A stretch of DNA of 64,000 nt from Algibacter miyuki (GCF_030409805.1 NZ_JAUFQP010000007.1:682001-746000); one strand, 5' to 3'. Counted from the stretch's first letter, positions 1 to 7,875 are shown. The notes: generated by a model from the sequence alone, not told the origin. Made by a program: numbers and translations.

Positions 1-453
1 GATTACTCCATTTTTAGATGTGGTTAAAGAGTTAGCCAGAACAATAAAAGCTACCCAACCTAACAGCACACCAATATTTATAAAGTTGAGTAAAAAGCCT
101 TTTAAAAATAACTTTCCGTAGCCTTTTTTTATTTCAACTTTATGATACTCACGCACAATTTCACGGAATGATTTAGATGTTTTTACGAATGAAATAAGTC
201 CGTAAACCAATAGCAATACACCGCCAAAGACTAAAAAGTTAGGATCGTCCTTTATTTTTTCAAGCAGTTTATTGGTACTAAAAAAGGCAACTAATATAAA
301 AATAATATCGGCCAACATCACGCCACTATCAAATATTAAAGCACTCCTAAAACCTTTTGTAGCACTGGTTTCTAACAGTACAAAAAAGACTGGACCAATG
401 GTGAAAGCTAGAATAATTCCGAAGGGAATAGCGGTTAAAATATCGTCGAACAT
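1..453 (-). CDS. LysE family amino-acid exporter (partial, C-terminus outside window)
   Basis: The minus-strand frame opens with ATG at 453 and stays open for 151 codons to the window edge, so the C-terminus is missing. The N-terminus reads MFDDILTAIPFGIILAFTIG and continues with a GPVFFVLLETS segment. A first membrane helix containing an invariant-looking G-P, followed by alternating hydrophobic helices (FDSGVMLADIIFILVAFF, then FLVFGGVLLLVYGLISF) and a basic loop, is the LysE/RhtB pattern. Members are inner-membrane exporters of amino acids or other small metabolites, coupled to the proton gradient. The substrate cannot be read from the sequence. A TAnnTTTG-like element lies just upstream (475-482). 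The family call is fairly safe; specificity is open. Confidence 0.75.
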   Translation of the reverse strand, partial: MFDDILTAIPFGIILAFTIGPVFFVLLETSATKGFRSALIFDSGVMLADIIFILVAFFSTNKLLEKIKDDPNFLVFGGVLLLVYGLISFVKTSKSFREIVREYHKVEIKKGYGKLFLKGFLLNFINIGVLLGWVAFIVLANSLTTSKNGVI

Positions 454-474
454 AATATTGTAAACAAATTATAC

Positions 475-482
475 CAAATATA
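475..482 (-). promoter_or_regulatory. -7 promoter element (TATATTTG) for the LysE-type gene
   Basis: On the minus strand the bases read TATATTTG, an exact fit to the Bacteroidota -7 consensus TAnnTTTG, 21 bases before the ATG at 453. No clear TTG -33 element sits at the usual distance, so this is only a candidate. Confidence 0.35.
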
Positions 483-697
483 ATTAGAGTCTGTATTATA
501 AATGGTATTACAAAGTAATGAAATATTTTAGACACCCTTTTTATTTACACATCAAATTTCTAAATAGTTTTTACCGCTTTACTTTATAAGCAAGAAACAG
601 CGGTATGTAATTTATAGGTTTTATAACACCTCAAAACTTTTATTTCTGGTAACATACTTTGTTTCTAATAAAAATAAACCACTAATTAAAACCTTGT

Positions 698-713
698 TGG
701 CATTCTTTAAGCA
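698..713 (+). promoter_or_regulatory. Sigma-54-like -24/-12 element, distal
   Basis: The bases TGGCATTCTTTAAGCA keep GG and GC exactly ten bases apart and match TGGCA at -24 (consensus TGGCAC-N5-TTGCA). The implied start is about 195 bases before the first array gene, a long leader. An NtrC-type activator gene lies 1.6 kb downstream. A GG-N10-GC match is not rare by chance in a stretch this long, so confidence is limited. Confidence 0.3.
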
Positions 714-854
714 AACAGCTCGGGTAATATTTACCCAATAATCTTCTTTTTTATACACTTTTTACACAATAGAAATGACTCGTTTATTTTACAAAAAATA
801 TTAAACTACTATTTATCAATGTATTACATATTTTAATTGATTTCATTTTAGTTA

Positions 855-870
855 CGGCACATTTATTTCA
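855..870 (+). promoter_or_regulatory. Sigma-54-like -24/-12 element, proximal (imperfect)
   Basis: The bases CGGCACATTTATTTCA carry GGCAC at -24 and TTTCA where TTGCA is expected, with correct spacing but T in place of the -12 G. It would start transcription about 40 bases before the first array gene, a sensible leader. The -12 mismatch is a real weakness. Confidence 0.25.
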
Positions 871-918
871 ATTAACTCATCGTAAAACAATTTACAATAA
901 TTATAAAAGCATAAAATC

Positions 919-1263
919 ATGAAAAAATTAATTTTAACAATAGCGTTCGTAGCAGGTGGATTATCAACTTACGCTTTACAGATCAACCCAACTCAATCGG
1001 ATATCACAACTATTTCTATCACTGAAGAATTTAAAGAAGTTGCTTTAGAAAACGTACCAACTGCAGTTACTGAAGCAGTAGCTAGAAATTTTTCAACAGC
1101 AACCTTAAAAAAAGCTTATGTAAACAGTGTTGAGCAATACAAACTTGAACTTACTATCGACGGTACAGATAATGTTGTTTATGCCGATAAAGATGGTAAC
1201 TGGTTAAAATTGACAGATATCGGAACTCCAGCTCAAGATACAGAAGAAACCATTGAACAATAA
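919..1263 (+). CDS. Small secreted PepSY-like protein, array copy 1
   Basis: A 114-residue protein with a clear signal peptide (MKKLILTIAFVAGGLSTYA, cleavage probably after the YA at 18-19) and a mature part of about 95 residues. The mature part has a helix rich in ENVPTAVTEAV, then a beta region with EQYKLELTI and a YADKDGNWLK hairpin. That order (helix 'VPxAVxxAV', strand 'YxLELTI', strand with D-x-D/K-D-G) resembles the PepSY-like / BLIP-like fold of small Bacteroidota periplasmic proteins; the assignment is inferred from pattern only. This is the most divergent of four tandem copies: 16 of 114 residues differ from copy 2. It lies first and may share a promoter with the others. The function is unknown; the fold suggests inhibition or binding of an envelope partner. 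Confidence 0.85.
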   Translation: MKKLILTIAFVAGGLSTYALQINPTQSDITTISITEEFKEVALENVPTAVTEAVARNFSTATLKKAYVNSVEQYKLELTIDGTDNVVYADKDGNWLKLTDIGTPAQDTEETIEQ

Positions 1264-1299
1264 TAATTATAAATAGTAACCCCTTAAAACAAAAACATC

Positions 1300-1644
1300 A
1301 TGAAAAAATTAATTTTAGCAGTAGCATTCGTAGCAGGTGGATTATCAACTTACGCTTTACAAATCAACCCAACTCAATCGGAAATCACAACCATTTCTAT
1401 CACTGAAGAATTTAAAGAAGTTGCTTTAGAAAACGTGCCAGCAGCAGTTACTGCAGCAGTAGCTAAAGATTTTTCAACAGCCACTTTAAACAAAGCTTAT
1501 GTAAACGGTAGCGAACAATATAAACTTGAAATCACTATCGACGGTACAGACAATGTTGTTTATGCTGATAAAGATGGTAACTGGTTAAAAGCATCAGACG
1601 TTGAAGCGCCAGCTCAAGATACAGAAGAAACCATTGAACAATAA
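1300..1644 (+). CDS. Small secreted PepSY-like protein, array copy 2
   Basis: Second copy of the 114-residue secreted protein, beginning 36 bases after the stop of copy 1. The start codon sits in the same context as in the other copies (repeated ACAAAAA-A-TCATGAAAAAATT). It keeps the signal peptide, the VPAAVTAAVAKDF helix and the YADKDGNWLK hairpin. It differs from copy 3 at a single residue (Gln21 against Glu21) and is identical to copy 4 over the 110 residues they share. The near identity extends into the spacers, so the duplications are recent or kept alike by gene conversion. No cysteines or catalytic motif are visible. Confidence 0.85.
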   Translation: MKKLILAVAFVAGGLSTYALQINPTQSEITTISITEEFKEVALENVPAAVTAAVAKDFSTATLNKAYVNGSEQYKLEITIDGTDNVVYADKDGNWLKASDVEAPAQDTEETIEQ

Positions 1645-1681
1645 TAATTTATAAATAGTAACCCCTTAAAACAAAAATATC

Positions 1682-2026
1682 ATGAAAAAATTAATTTTAG
1701 CAGTAGCATTCGTAGCAGGTGGATTATCAACTTACGCTTTAGAAATCAACCCAACTCAATCGGAAATCACAACCATTTCTATCACTGAAGAATTTAAAGA
1801 AGTTGCTTTAGAAAACGTGCCAGCGGCAGTTACTGCAGCAGTAGCTAAAGATTTTTCAACAGCCACTTTAAACAAAGCTTATGTAAACGGTAGCGAACAA
1901 TATAAACTTGAAATCACTATCGACGGTACAGACAATGTTGTTTATGCGGATAAAGATGGTAACTGGTTAAAAGCATCAGACGTTGAAGCTCCAGCTCAAG
2001 ATACAGAAGAAACCATTGAACAATAA
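1682..2026 (+). CDS. Small secreted PepSY-like protein, array copy 3
   Basis: Third tandem copy, 114 residues, 37 bases after copy 2. Only residue 21, just after the predicted signal-peptide cleavage site, differs from copy 2 (Glu for Gln). Codon use is also nearly the same, with a few silent changes (for example at the Ala codons near 1824 and the Ala codon near 1948). Same predicted secretion and PepSY-like mature domain as copy 1. The reading frame is intact, so it is presumably expressed with the others from one transcript. Confidence 0.85.
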   Translation: MKKLILAVAFVAGGLSTYALEINPTQSEITTISITEEFKEVALENVPAAVTAAVAKDFSTATLNKAYVNGSEQYKLEITIDGTDNVVYADKDGNWLKASDVEAPAQDTEETIEQ

Positions 2027-2064
2027 TAATTTATAAATAGTAAAACCTTAAAAACAAAAATATC

Positions 2065-2397
2065 ATGAAAAAATTAATTTTAGCAGTAGCATTCGTAGCA
2101 GGTGGATTATCAACTTACGCTTTACAAATCAACCCAACCCAATCGGAAATCACAACCATTTCTATTACTGAAGAATTTAAAGAAGTTGCTTTAGAAAACG
2201 TGCCAGCAGCAGTTACTGCAGCAGTAGCTAAAGATTTTTCAACAGCTACTTTAAACAAAGCTTATGTAAACGGTAGCGAACAATATAAACTTGAAATCAC
2301 TATCGACGGTACGGACAATGTTGTTTATGCCGATAAAGATGGTAACTGGTTAAAAGCATCAGACGTTGAAGCACCAGCTCAAGATACCGAGGAATAG
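2065..2397 (+). CDS. Small secreted PepSY-like protein, array copy 4 (shortened tail)
   Basis: Last tandem copy, 110 residues. It matches copy 2 residue for residue up to DTEE and then stops, lacking the final TIEQ. The codon following GAGGAA is TAG, so the tail was lost either by a point change or because the repeat unit ended here when it was duplicated. It is followed after 26 bases by a strong terminator, which marks the end of the array transcript. Signal peptide and mature domain are otherwise complete, so it should still be functional. Confidence 0.83.
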   Translation: MKKLILAVAFVAGGLSTYALQINPTQSEITTISITEEFKEVALENVPAAVTAAVAKDFSTATLNKAYVNGSEQYKLEITIDGTDNVVYADKDGNWLKASDVEAPAQDTEE

Positions 2398-2423
2398 TAT
2401 TATATACCCCTCTCTTAAAAAAA

Positions 2424-2453
2424 AGGCGTTTTAAAATAAAACGTCTTTTTTTG
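2424..2453 (+). terminator. Rho-independent terminator after the PepSY-like array
   Basis: AGGCGTTTTA pairs with TAAAACGTCT (ten pairs, one G-T) around a three-base loop, and a run of seven T follows. It ends the array transcript before the regulator gene at 2512. Confidence 0.85.
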
Positions 2454-2486
2454 TGTTTATAAAATTTACCTATCCACTAAACTTAA

Positions 2487-2494
2487 TACATTTG
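2487..2494 (+). promoter_or_regulatory. -7 promoter element (TACATTTG) for the NtrC-type regulator
   Basis: An exact TAnnTTTG match 17 bases before the ATG at 2512, downstream of the array terminator, so the regulator probably has its own housekeeping promoter. No good -33 TTG was found at 18-20 bases spacing. Confidence 0.4.
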
Positions 2495-2511
2495 TAGACC
2501 AATACTTTTTT

Positions 2512-3852
2512 ATGAAGCAAATCTTATTAATTGAAGATGATGTCTCTTTCTCTAAAATGCTAAAACATTTTTTAGAACGCCATCAATATGCCGTAACTTT
2601 AAGCTATAATATTAATAGCGCTTCTACCCTATTAAAAAAACAAAAATACGATCTAATCTTTACCGATTTAAGACTACCAGATGGTAGTGGTATTGATTTA
2701 TTAAAGCAAATAAAAAAGGATAAAAATATGGTTCCTGTTGTTTTAATGACGGGTTATGCCGAAGTTTCAACCGCTGTACAAGCCATGAAACAAGGTGCTT
2801 TCGATTATATTTCTAAACCTTTTAATCCCGATGAAGTTTTAGAAGTTATTAATAATGCTTTAGAACAAAAAACATCTACTAATAGTACTTCTGAAAAAGT
2901 AAATAAACAACCAAAAAATAGTACAAATACAGAGTTTGTTAAAGGTATTAGTGCCGCTTCCAAAACCTTAAATGAATATATTAAATTAGTAGCTCCAACA
3001 GATATATCGGTTTTAATTACGGGTGAAAGTGGTACAGGTAAAGAAGTTGTAGCCAAAACAATTCATTTAAAAAGTACAAGAAAAGATAAACCATTTATAC
3101 CTGTAGATTGTGGTGCCATTCCAAAAGAAATAGCTTCAAGTGAGTTTTTCGGACATAAAAAAGGTTCATTTACCGGTGCAACAGACGATAAAATAGGTCA
3201 TTTTGAAGCCGCCAATGGTGGTACTTTATTTTTAGATGAAGTTGGAAATTTAACCTACGAAAATCAAATACAACTGCTTCGTGCTTTACAAGAACGAAAA
3301 GTAAAACCTGTAGGTAGTAATACTGAAATTAATGTTGATATTAGGTTAATAACCGCAACAAATGAAGATCTACTTCTTGCTGTTGAAAAAGGCACTTTTC
3401 GTGAAGATTTATACCATAGATTGAATGAATTTTCTATTAAAATACCTAACCTAAAAGAAAGACATAACGACTTAATTCTATATGCCGATTTCTTCTTAGA
3501 AAAAGCTAATAAACAATTAAACAAATCGGTTATTGGTTTTTCTAAAAGTGTACTTAATATATTTTTAGATTACGCCTGGCCTGGTAATTTAAGAGAACTA
3601 TCTAATGTAATTAAACGCGCCACCTTGCTAACACAAACGGAACTTATTGATACCAATGTTTTACCTAGCGAGTTAACACAACCTAAAGAAACGGTGCAGA
3701 GTAACGCTAGTTTTTCAACAAAAGAAAACGAAAAAACACTTATTATAAATGCTTTAAAAGAAGCAAATAATAATAAAACAAACGCCGCCAAATTATTGAA
3801 TATTACTAGAAAAACACTTTATAATAAAATAAAGGAATACGATATTAATTAA
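2512..3852 (+). CDS. Sigma-54-dependent response regulator, NtrC family
   Basis: A 446-residue three-domain activator. Residues 1-120 form a receiver domain with the acidic pair E8/D9/D10, phospho-acceptor D52 (IFTDLRLPDGSG) and K102 in ISKPFNP. Residues about 143-375 are an AAA+ domain with Walker A GESGTGKE (about 170-177), the sigma-54 contact loop as GSFTGA (about 218-223, Ser for the usual Ala), Walker B LFLDEVGN (about 240) and an arginine-finger region FREDLYHRL. Residues 405-446 are a Fis-type helix-turn-helix (NNNKTNAAKLLNITRKTLYN). Phosphorylation would drive ATP-dependent remodelling of sigma-54 polymerase. The convergent hybrid kinase, overlapping by 8 bases, is the obvious partner, and the upstream secreted-protein array with GG-N10-GC elements is a plausible target; both are inferences. 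Confidence 0.95.
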   Translation: MKQILLIEDDVSFSKMLKHFLERHQYAVTLSYNINSASTLLKKQKYDLIFTDLRLPDGSGIDLLKQIKKDKNMVPVVLMTGYAEVSTAVQAMKQGAFDYISKPFNPDEVLEVINNALEQKTSTNSTSEKVNKQPKNSTNTEFVKGISAASKTLNEYIKLVAPTDISVLITGESGTGKEVVAKTIHLKSTRKDKPFIPVDCGAIPKEIASSEFFGHKKGSFTGATDDKIGHFEAANGGTLFLDEVGNLTYENQIQLLRALQERKVKPVGSNTEINVDIRLITATNEDLLLAVEKGTFREDLYHRLNEFSIKIPNLKERHNDLILYADFFLEKANKQLNKSVIGFSKSVLNIFLDYAWPGNLRELSNVIKRATLLTQTELIDTNVLPSELTQPKETVQSNASFSTKENEKTLIINALKEANNNKTNAAKLLNITRKTLYNKIKEYDIN

Positions 3853-6268
3853 TATAATTTTCTAAAGCTTTAATAAACTGTTCTAGCTCCTTTTTAAAAG
3901 CTTCAAAATCGTTATTTTCTATAGTTTTACGCAATTCGAAGGTTTCTAAAAAAGGAATAACAGCGTCAACACTTAACTGTTTAAACATTGTAAGCATTTT
4001 ATGGCTTAGGCTATTAATAGTTTCAATATCGTTGATGTTTTTTGCAACAACTAATAACTCATAATTCTTCTTAGTGTCATCTAAAAACGTTGTTAATATC
4101 CCTTTAACTGCATCGGTATCATTATTGAAAAAAGTACTTAACGAAACAATACTAAATCCTTCTGGTTCTATAGATTCTTCAGTAATCCGTTTTTCTTTAA
4201 TATAAGTACCTTCACTACTAAAAAACGATTCTAAAACATGTTGAATTTTACTAGAATTAAATGGTTTTAGTATCACTTCGGAAAAACCACTATTCAAATA
4301 ATCTTTAGTAGACATTTTTGCCCTTCCGGTCATCGCAATTATAGGTTGATTTTTATAAGAAGCATCTGTTTTAAGAATTTCCATAAAATGTATACCATTC
4401 ATTTTTGGCAACTGAATATCGGTTAAAACAAAATCGAAATCAATCTGTTTTATTTCATCTAAAGCATTTTTTGCGTCTCCAAACACATAAGCTTGTATGC
4501 CGTATTGTTTTAAAACGTCGTGAATAAATTTTCGCATAGACGCATCATCTTCAACAACGATGGCTTTTAAATTGAAAATAGGTTTTACTAATACCTCTGT
4601 AGATGTGTTGTTCGCATTTAGAGGCTTATTAGAACGCTTTACAGGTATTTTTAAAGTAAATATACTGCCTTTGTTTAATTCGCTCTCTAAAGTTAAATCT
4701 CCGCCTAAAATTTCAACTAATTTTTTAGAGATGGTTAAACCTAATCCAAACCCTTTGTCATTACTATTTTGATTATTATCAGCTTGAGCAAATTCTTTAA
4801 AAATGTGTTCCTTTTGATTATCATTAATCCCCACTCCGGTATCGCTAACTTTAATTTCTAATACCTCCTGTTTTAGTAAACTTGATATGGTAATACTACC
4901 TTCGTTTGTAAATTTATATGCATTAATAACCAAATTGAACAACACTTGTTTTAATCGAAATGGATCGGTAATGATAAGGTTTTCTATAGATTGATCATGT
5001 TCTAAAATAAATTCAACAGGCTTATTTTTTACGCTATTTTTTACATGCTGAACAATTTCCTCTATATGATTTTCTAAATTGAAAGCAATAGATTCTATGG
5101 TAATATTTCCGTTTTCTAGTTTCGAAAACTCTAATAAATCGTCCACCAGTTTCCCCATATAATTGGAAGCACTAGAAATATGTTCTATATAATTTTTATC
5201 TTTTTTTTCTAAAACCGATTGTTGCAGTAATTCGCTAAACCCGGTAATAGTACTTAAAGGCGTACGTAAATCGTGACTCACCATAGAAATTAATTGCTCT
5301 CTACTTTTTAAAAGTGATGATGTGGTTTCATTAGCTTCTTCGAGTTGTTTTCGATAACGTTGTGTTTTTCTAAACTCGTTTAAAATGATAATTGAAAAAA
5401 TAATAATAACAATAAAACTTATAGCTGCAGATGCTAATATTATATTTTTACTACGATTAATTGTTAACTCTCTTTGTTGATTAATAACATTGCTATAGTC
5501 TACAATATCTCGCTCTAAGGCACTTAATAATTGTTGTAGTTTTCTAAAAATTATTAAATCGTTTTGAATAAGTTCACTTTCTTTTTTCTGTAAAAATACA
5601 CGCTGATTATTTGACTTAATCTGCACATCTTTAAGCATACTTTTTGAAACAGATAGTAACGAATCTATTTCTATTTGGTCTGTTTTTTTAATAGAATCTC
5701 TAGGACTATATTTATTAAGTATTTTAACATACTCCTCAAAATTTAAGCGTGTTTTTTTATCTAAAGCATCAGGGTTTTTAACTAAATCGTTTATAGAAAC
5801 CTTGCCTAAATGAGAATCTATAGACGTGAGTTTATTAATGGCTTTGTTTATAGATTCATCTGCATTATCGCGGGTTTTCAGTTCTTTTAACTCTTTGATA
5901 TTTTCAAACTTCTGATTTACATAAACTTTAATACTATCTAAAATATGTTGTTGGCTATCACTGTTAATAAGTGATCTAAGCGAATCTATTTTTAAAATAA
6001 GTTGTTCATTTTCAAAAACATACTCGTCAAATTTTTCCGAAGATTTTAACTGAATTGCAGCTCTGGCTAAACTTTCATTTTCATAAATATCTGCAATTAA
6101 ACTTCCTGCTCTAATAATTTTACTTCGATCGGTAATATCTTCTTTCTGTAAACTTGTAAATGTTTTTATTTCATGAAAAATTAAAAACCCCGAAATTGTA
6201 GCCAAAACACCCAGGATAATATACCCAATGATAACTTTAAAAGTAATAGTACGTTTAGCATATTTCAT
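3845..6268 (-). CDS. Hybrid sensor histidine kinase with receiver and Hpt domains
   Basis: An 807-residue inner-membrane phosphorelay kinase. A first membrane helix lies at about 12-30, then a long, helical, charged periplasmic sensor region (30-270) of no clear family, and a second helix at about 275-297 (IIFSIIILNEF). A short coiled stretch leads to the dimerisation domain with phospho-accepting H332 (VSHDLRTPLS), then the ATPase domain with NLVINAYKF, DTGVGI and GFGLGLTISKK boxes. A receiver follows with D617 (LTDIQLPKMNG), and a C-terminal Hpt domain has H756 in LSHKMLTMFKQL. The architecture implies His-Asp-His relay to a separate receiver, most simply D52 of the NtrC-type regulator encoded convergently; the two genes overlap at their 3' ends by 8 bases. 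The signal sensed is unknown. Confidence 0.93.
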   Translation of the reverse strand: MKYAKRTITFKVIIGYIILGVLATISGFLIFHEIKTFTSLQKEDITDRSKIIRAGSLIADIYENESLARAAIQLKSSEKFDEYVFENEQLILKIDSLRSLINSDSQQHILDSIKVYVNQKFENIKELKELKTRDNADESINKAINKLTSIDSHLGKVSINDLVKNPDALDKKTRLNFEEYVKILNKYSPRDSIKKTDQIEIDSLLSVSKSMLKDVQIKSNNQRVFLQKKESELIQNDLIIFRKLQQLLSALERDIVDYSNVINQQRELTINRSKNIILASAAISFIVIIIFSIIILNEFRKTQRYRKQLEEANETTSSLLKSREQLISMVSHDLRTPLSTITGFSELLQQSVLEKKDKNYIEHISSASNYMGKLVDDLLEFSKLENGNITIESIAFNLENHIEEIVQHVKNSVKNKPVEFILEHDQSIENLIITDPFRLKQVLFNLVINAYKFTNEGSITISSLLKQEVLEIKVSDTGVGINDNQKEHIFKEFAQADNNQNSNDKGFGLGLTISKKLVEILGGDLTLESELNKGSIFTLKIPVKRSNKPLNANNTSTEVLVKPIFNLKAIVVEDDASMRKFIHDVLKQYGIQAYVFGDAKNALDEIKQIDFDFVLTDIQLPKMNGIHFMEILKTDASYKNQPIIAMTGRAKMSTKDYLNSGFSEVILKPFNSSKIQHVLESFFSSEGTYIKEKRITEESIEPEGFSIVSLSTFFNNDTDAVKGILTTFLDDTKKNYELLVVAKNINDIETINSLSHKMLTMFKQLSVDAVIPFLETFELRKTIENNDFEAFKKELEQFIKALENYIN

Positions 6269-6358
6269 AAAGAATACTTGTTGTTTAGCTTTTTAAAACC
6301 CGTTTAATTCTAATTTATAAAAAATATACGATAATATACAACTTAGCAACTACCTTAA

Positions 6359-6402
6359 AAAAATAAAATTCATGCAGTTAAAATTTTAACCACATGAATT
6401 TT
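6359..6402 (-). terminator. Terminator after the head-GIN gene
   Basis: AAAATTCATG pairs with CATGAATTTT, and a second palindrome (GTTAAAATTTTAAC) is nested inside. On the minus strand the stem is followed by a T-rich run (ATTTTTTTAA), so it should end the transcript of the gene at 6429-7103. Confidence 0.7.
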
Positions 6403-6428
6403 ATAATATTTATTTAAAAGAAATTATC

Positions 6429-7103
6429 TTAATCTACATAATTAATGCGCCCACCAAACGCTGTATTTTCGGTAACATTCTTTGGTTTTCCGTAAATATA
6501 CACATCGCCACCGGCTCTAATATTAACATCAGCTTCCTCGGAAGCTGTAATATGCGCCTCTCCAGCCGCTTTAATAGCTACTTCAGTTTTTGTGGTTTTA
6601 AGCGTTTCAGCTTTGTAAATTCCGCCAGTGTAAATTGTAATTTTTTGATTTGTAGATGTTCCTGTTGTTTTAATAACACTACCTGTAGTGGCTTTAATAT
6701 TGGTAAAACTAACTTCTAATGGTACGTCTATAGAACCGCCTTCTTGAGCTCTTAAATCGATTTCAAATTGCTTAATAACATCTTTAGAAAATATCTTTGA
6801 CCCTTCGTTTGCATCAATAAGATCTACTGCTGTATAGTACAATTTCACTTTTATTTTATTACCATCGAATATTTCGTTTAAATTCATTTTAACTTTTAGT
6901 AATCCGTTTTTATTAACAATGACTACATTTTCTGCATTTTCGCCAGTAATAACCACTTTATTGGTATCCGATTTTACAAGTTCTACCGTTATTAAATCGT
7001 ATACTTTTAAGGTTTTAAATTCGCCTATTTCTTTTTCTATTGTATTATTTGCAAATATGCTTGTGCTAATAAAAAGCACTAAAATTTTAACTATTGTTTT
7101 CAT
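6429..7103 (-). CDS. Secreted head-GIN domain protein (DUF2807)
   Basis: A 224-residue protein with signal peptide MKTIVKILVLFISTSIFA and a mature part of regular short beta strands rich in V, I, T, G. Features typical of the DUF2807 'head GIN' family are the opening EIGEFKTLKVYDLITVELVK, the GENAENVV turn, and a late glycine-rich coil (AAGEAHITASEEADVNIRAGGDVYIYGKP) that should form a right-handed beta-helix-like face. Family members in Bacteroidota are periplasmic or surface proteins, once annotated as putative adhesins; their biochemical role is not known. It stands alone between the kinase and the YbjQ-like gene, with its own terminator. Confidence 0.82.
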   Translation of the reverse strand: MKTIVKILVLFISTSIFANNTIEKEIGEFKTLKVYDLITVELVKSDTNKVVITGENAENVVIVNKNGLLKVKMNLNEIFDGNKIKVKLYYTAVDLIDANEGSKIFSKDVIKQFEIDLRAQEGGSIDVPLEVSFTNIKATTGSVIKTTGTSTNQKITIYTGGIYKAETLKTTKTEVAIKAAGEAHITASEEADVNIRAGGDVYIYGKPKNVTENTAFGGRINYVD

Positions 7104-7216
7104 GAGTATGTTCTGTTTGTTTTGATCTTGTTTATTATAAAACGTAAAACTATCAATAATTATTCCGCAATAAATAACTTTAGCAAAACATTATCATTCC
7201 ATAAGTAAAGTTATAA

Positions 7217-7516
7217 CTAAACTACCATAACCGCCGTACCCGTAATAGAGACTATAATAATACCCGAAGTAGGCATAGTTTCAATATCTAAAGCAATACC
7301 AACAACAGCATTTGCTCCTAACTTATAAGCATTATCTTGTAGTTTTTGAAAAGCTTCTTCCTTAACTTCATTTATTTTATTCTCGTAATTTTCGTAATAT
7401 TTTTCCATATTAAACGAAATTGTAGTTTTTGGCATATTAACATCTACGCCACTTACAACACCTAAATAATTTTTAATGCTGTGTCCTTCAATAGTATTTG
7501 TTGTTGTTAAAATCAT
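7217..7516 (-). CDS. YbjQ-like (UPF0145 / DUF74) protein
   Basis: A 99-residue soluble protein. It shows the family's ordered features: an opening strand with TTTNTIEGHSIKNYLGVVSGVDV, a charged middle helix (KINEVKEEAFQKLQDNAYKLGANAVVGI), and a closing beta hairpin (TMPTSGIIIVSITGTAVMV). Known structures of the family are homopentamers; a heavy-metal-binding role has been proposed but not proven. Its neighbour on the other side is a Cys-rich peptide gene on the opposite strand, so a metal theme is possible, but only by association. The length equals the usual family length of about 100 residues. Confidence 0.85.
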   Translation of the reverse strand: MILTTTNTIEGHSIKNYLGVVSGVDVNMPKTTISFNMEKYYENYENKINEVKEEAFQKLQDNAYKLGANAVVGIALDIETMPTSGIIIVSITGTAVMVV

Positions 7517-7670
7517 AAGTTTATCGTTTTGTTTATAAGTATTCTTTTTAAGCGAAAAGTTACAGTTATTTTACTAATTTTTGAAAATATACCTTGAAAA
7601 AACAAGCTCTATAATTTCTATATTTAATTGAAATAAAATGTTAAAAAATAATTAAACCGAATTAAAAATG

Positions 7671-7678
7671 TATCTTTT
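7671..7678 (+). promoter_or_regulatory. Possible -7 element (TATCTTTT) for the Cys-rich peptide
   Basis: Seven of eight bases fit TAnnTTTG, 45 bases upstream of the peptide start. No -33 partner was found. Weak candidate. Confidence 0.2.
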
Positions 7679-7723
7679 TTAACCTTCGCCAGTCTACTTA
7701 GTGAATAATAAAATTTAAAAACT

Positions 7724-7837
7724 ATGAATACTTGTAAATGCACAAATTGTAGTTGTACAAATTGCAACTGCACAAACTGTTTAGAAAGTAAATGCCCTTG
7801 CGACAAATGCAATTGCGATACATGTAACTGTTGTTAA
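7724..7837 (+). CDS. Cysteine-rich metallothionein-like peptide (37 residues)
   Basis: An ATG frame of 37 codons, too short for standard calling, encodes a peptide in which 14 of 37 residues are Cys. The first part is built from a C-x-C-T-N-C unit repeated three times (MNTCKCTNCSCTNCNCTNC), then a short hinge LESK, then CPCDKCNCDTCNCC. There are no aromatic or bulky hydrophobic residues beyond one Leu. Dense CxC and CxxC motifs are what metallothioneins use to bind Zn, Cu or Cd clusters. Support that it is real: a periodic, purposeful composition in a region where the other strand gives only a low-complexity frame; a good terminator 7 bases after the stop; and a sigma-factor gene directly after it. 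It is not a member of a family I can name. Metal binding or redox sensing is inference. Confidence 0.75.
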   Translation: MNTCKCTNCSCTNCNCTNCLESKCPCDKCNCDTCNCC

Positions 7838-7844
7838 ACCCTAT

Positions 7845-7875
7845 AAAAGGTTAGTTTTAAGGCTAACCTTTTTTT
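7845..7875 (+). terminator. Terminator/attenuator between the Cys-rich peptide and the sigma factor
   Basis: AAAAGGTTAG pairs perfectly with CTAACCTTTT (ten pairs, eight-base loop) and runs into T7. It starts 7 bases after the peptide stop and ends only about 10 bases before the sigma-factor ATG, so it either separates the genes or gates read-through into the sigma gene. Confidence 0.85.

Larger units (their letters stand above)
454..918. other. Gene-free spacer ahead of the PepSY-like array
   Basis: This 465-base AT-rich stretch has no convincing reading frame. It separates the divergent LysE-type gene from the first small secreted-protein gene at 919. It holds a TATATTTG element for the minus-strand gene (475-482) and two sigma-54-like elements facing the array (698-713 and 855-870). 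Nothing else could be recognised in it. Confidence 0.6.
919..2397 (+). repeat. Tandem gene array: four ~382-base units
   Basis: Starts fall at 919, 1300, 1682 and 2065, giving unit lengths of 381, 382 and 383 bases. Each unit is one 114-residue gene plus a 36-38-base spacer of the form TAATAATT..AAATAGTAA..CCTTAAAA. Units 2 to 4 are almost identical in DNA; unit 1 has drifted. Such arrays can expand or collapse by recombination, and also collapse in short-read assembly. Confidence 0.9.

Noticed and set aside
272..463. Plus-strand 63-codon frame over the start of the LysE-type gene
   Set aside because: Basic, low-complexity product lying antisense to a clear membrane-protein frame.
7624..7812. 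Minus-strand open frame of 62 codons with repeated Gln/Leu/Phe units
   Set aside because: It is the complement of the Cys codons (TGC/TGT) of the 37-residue peptide and shows a low-complexity product; the plus-strand peptide explains it.
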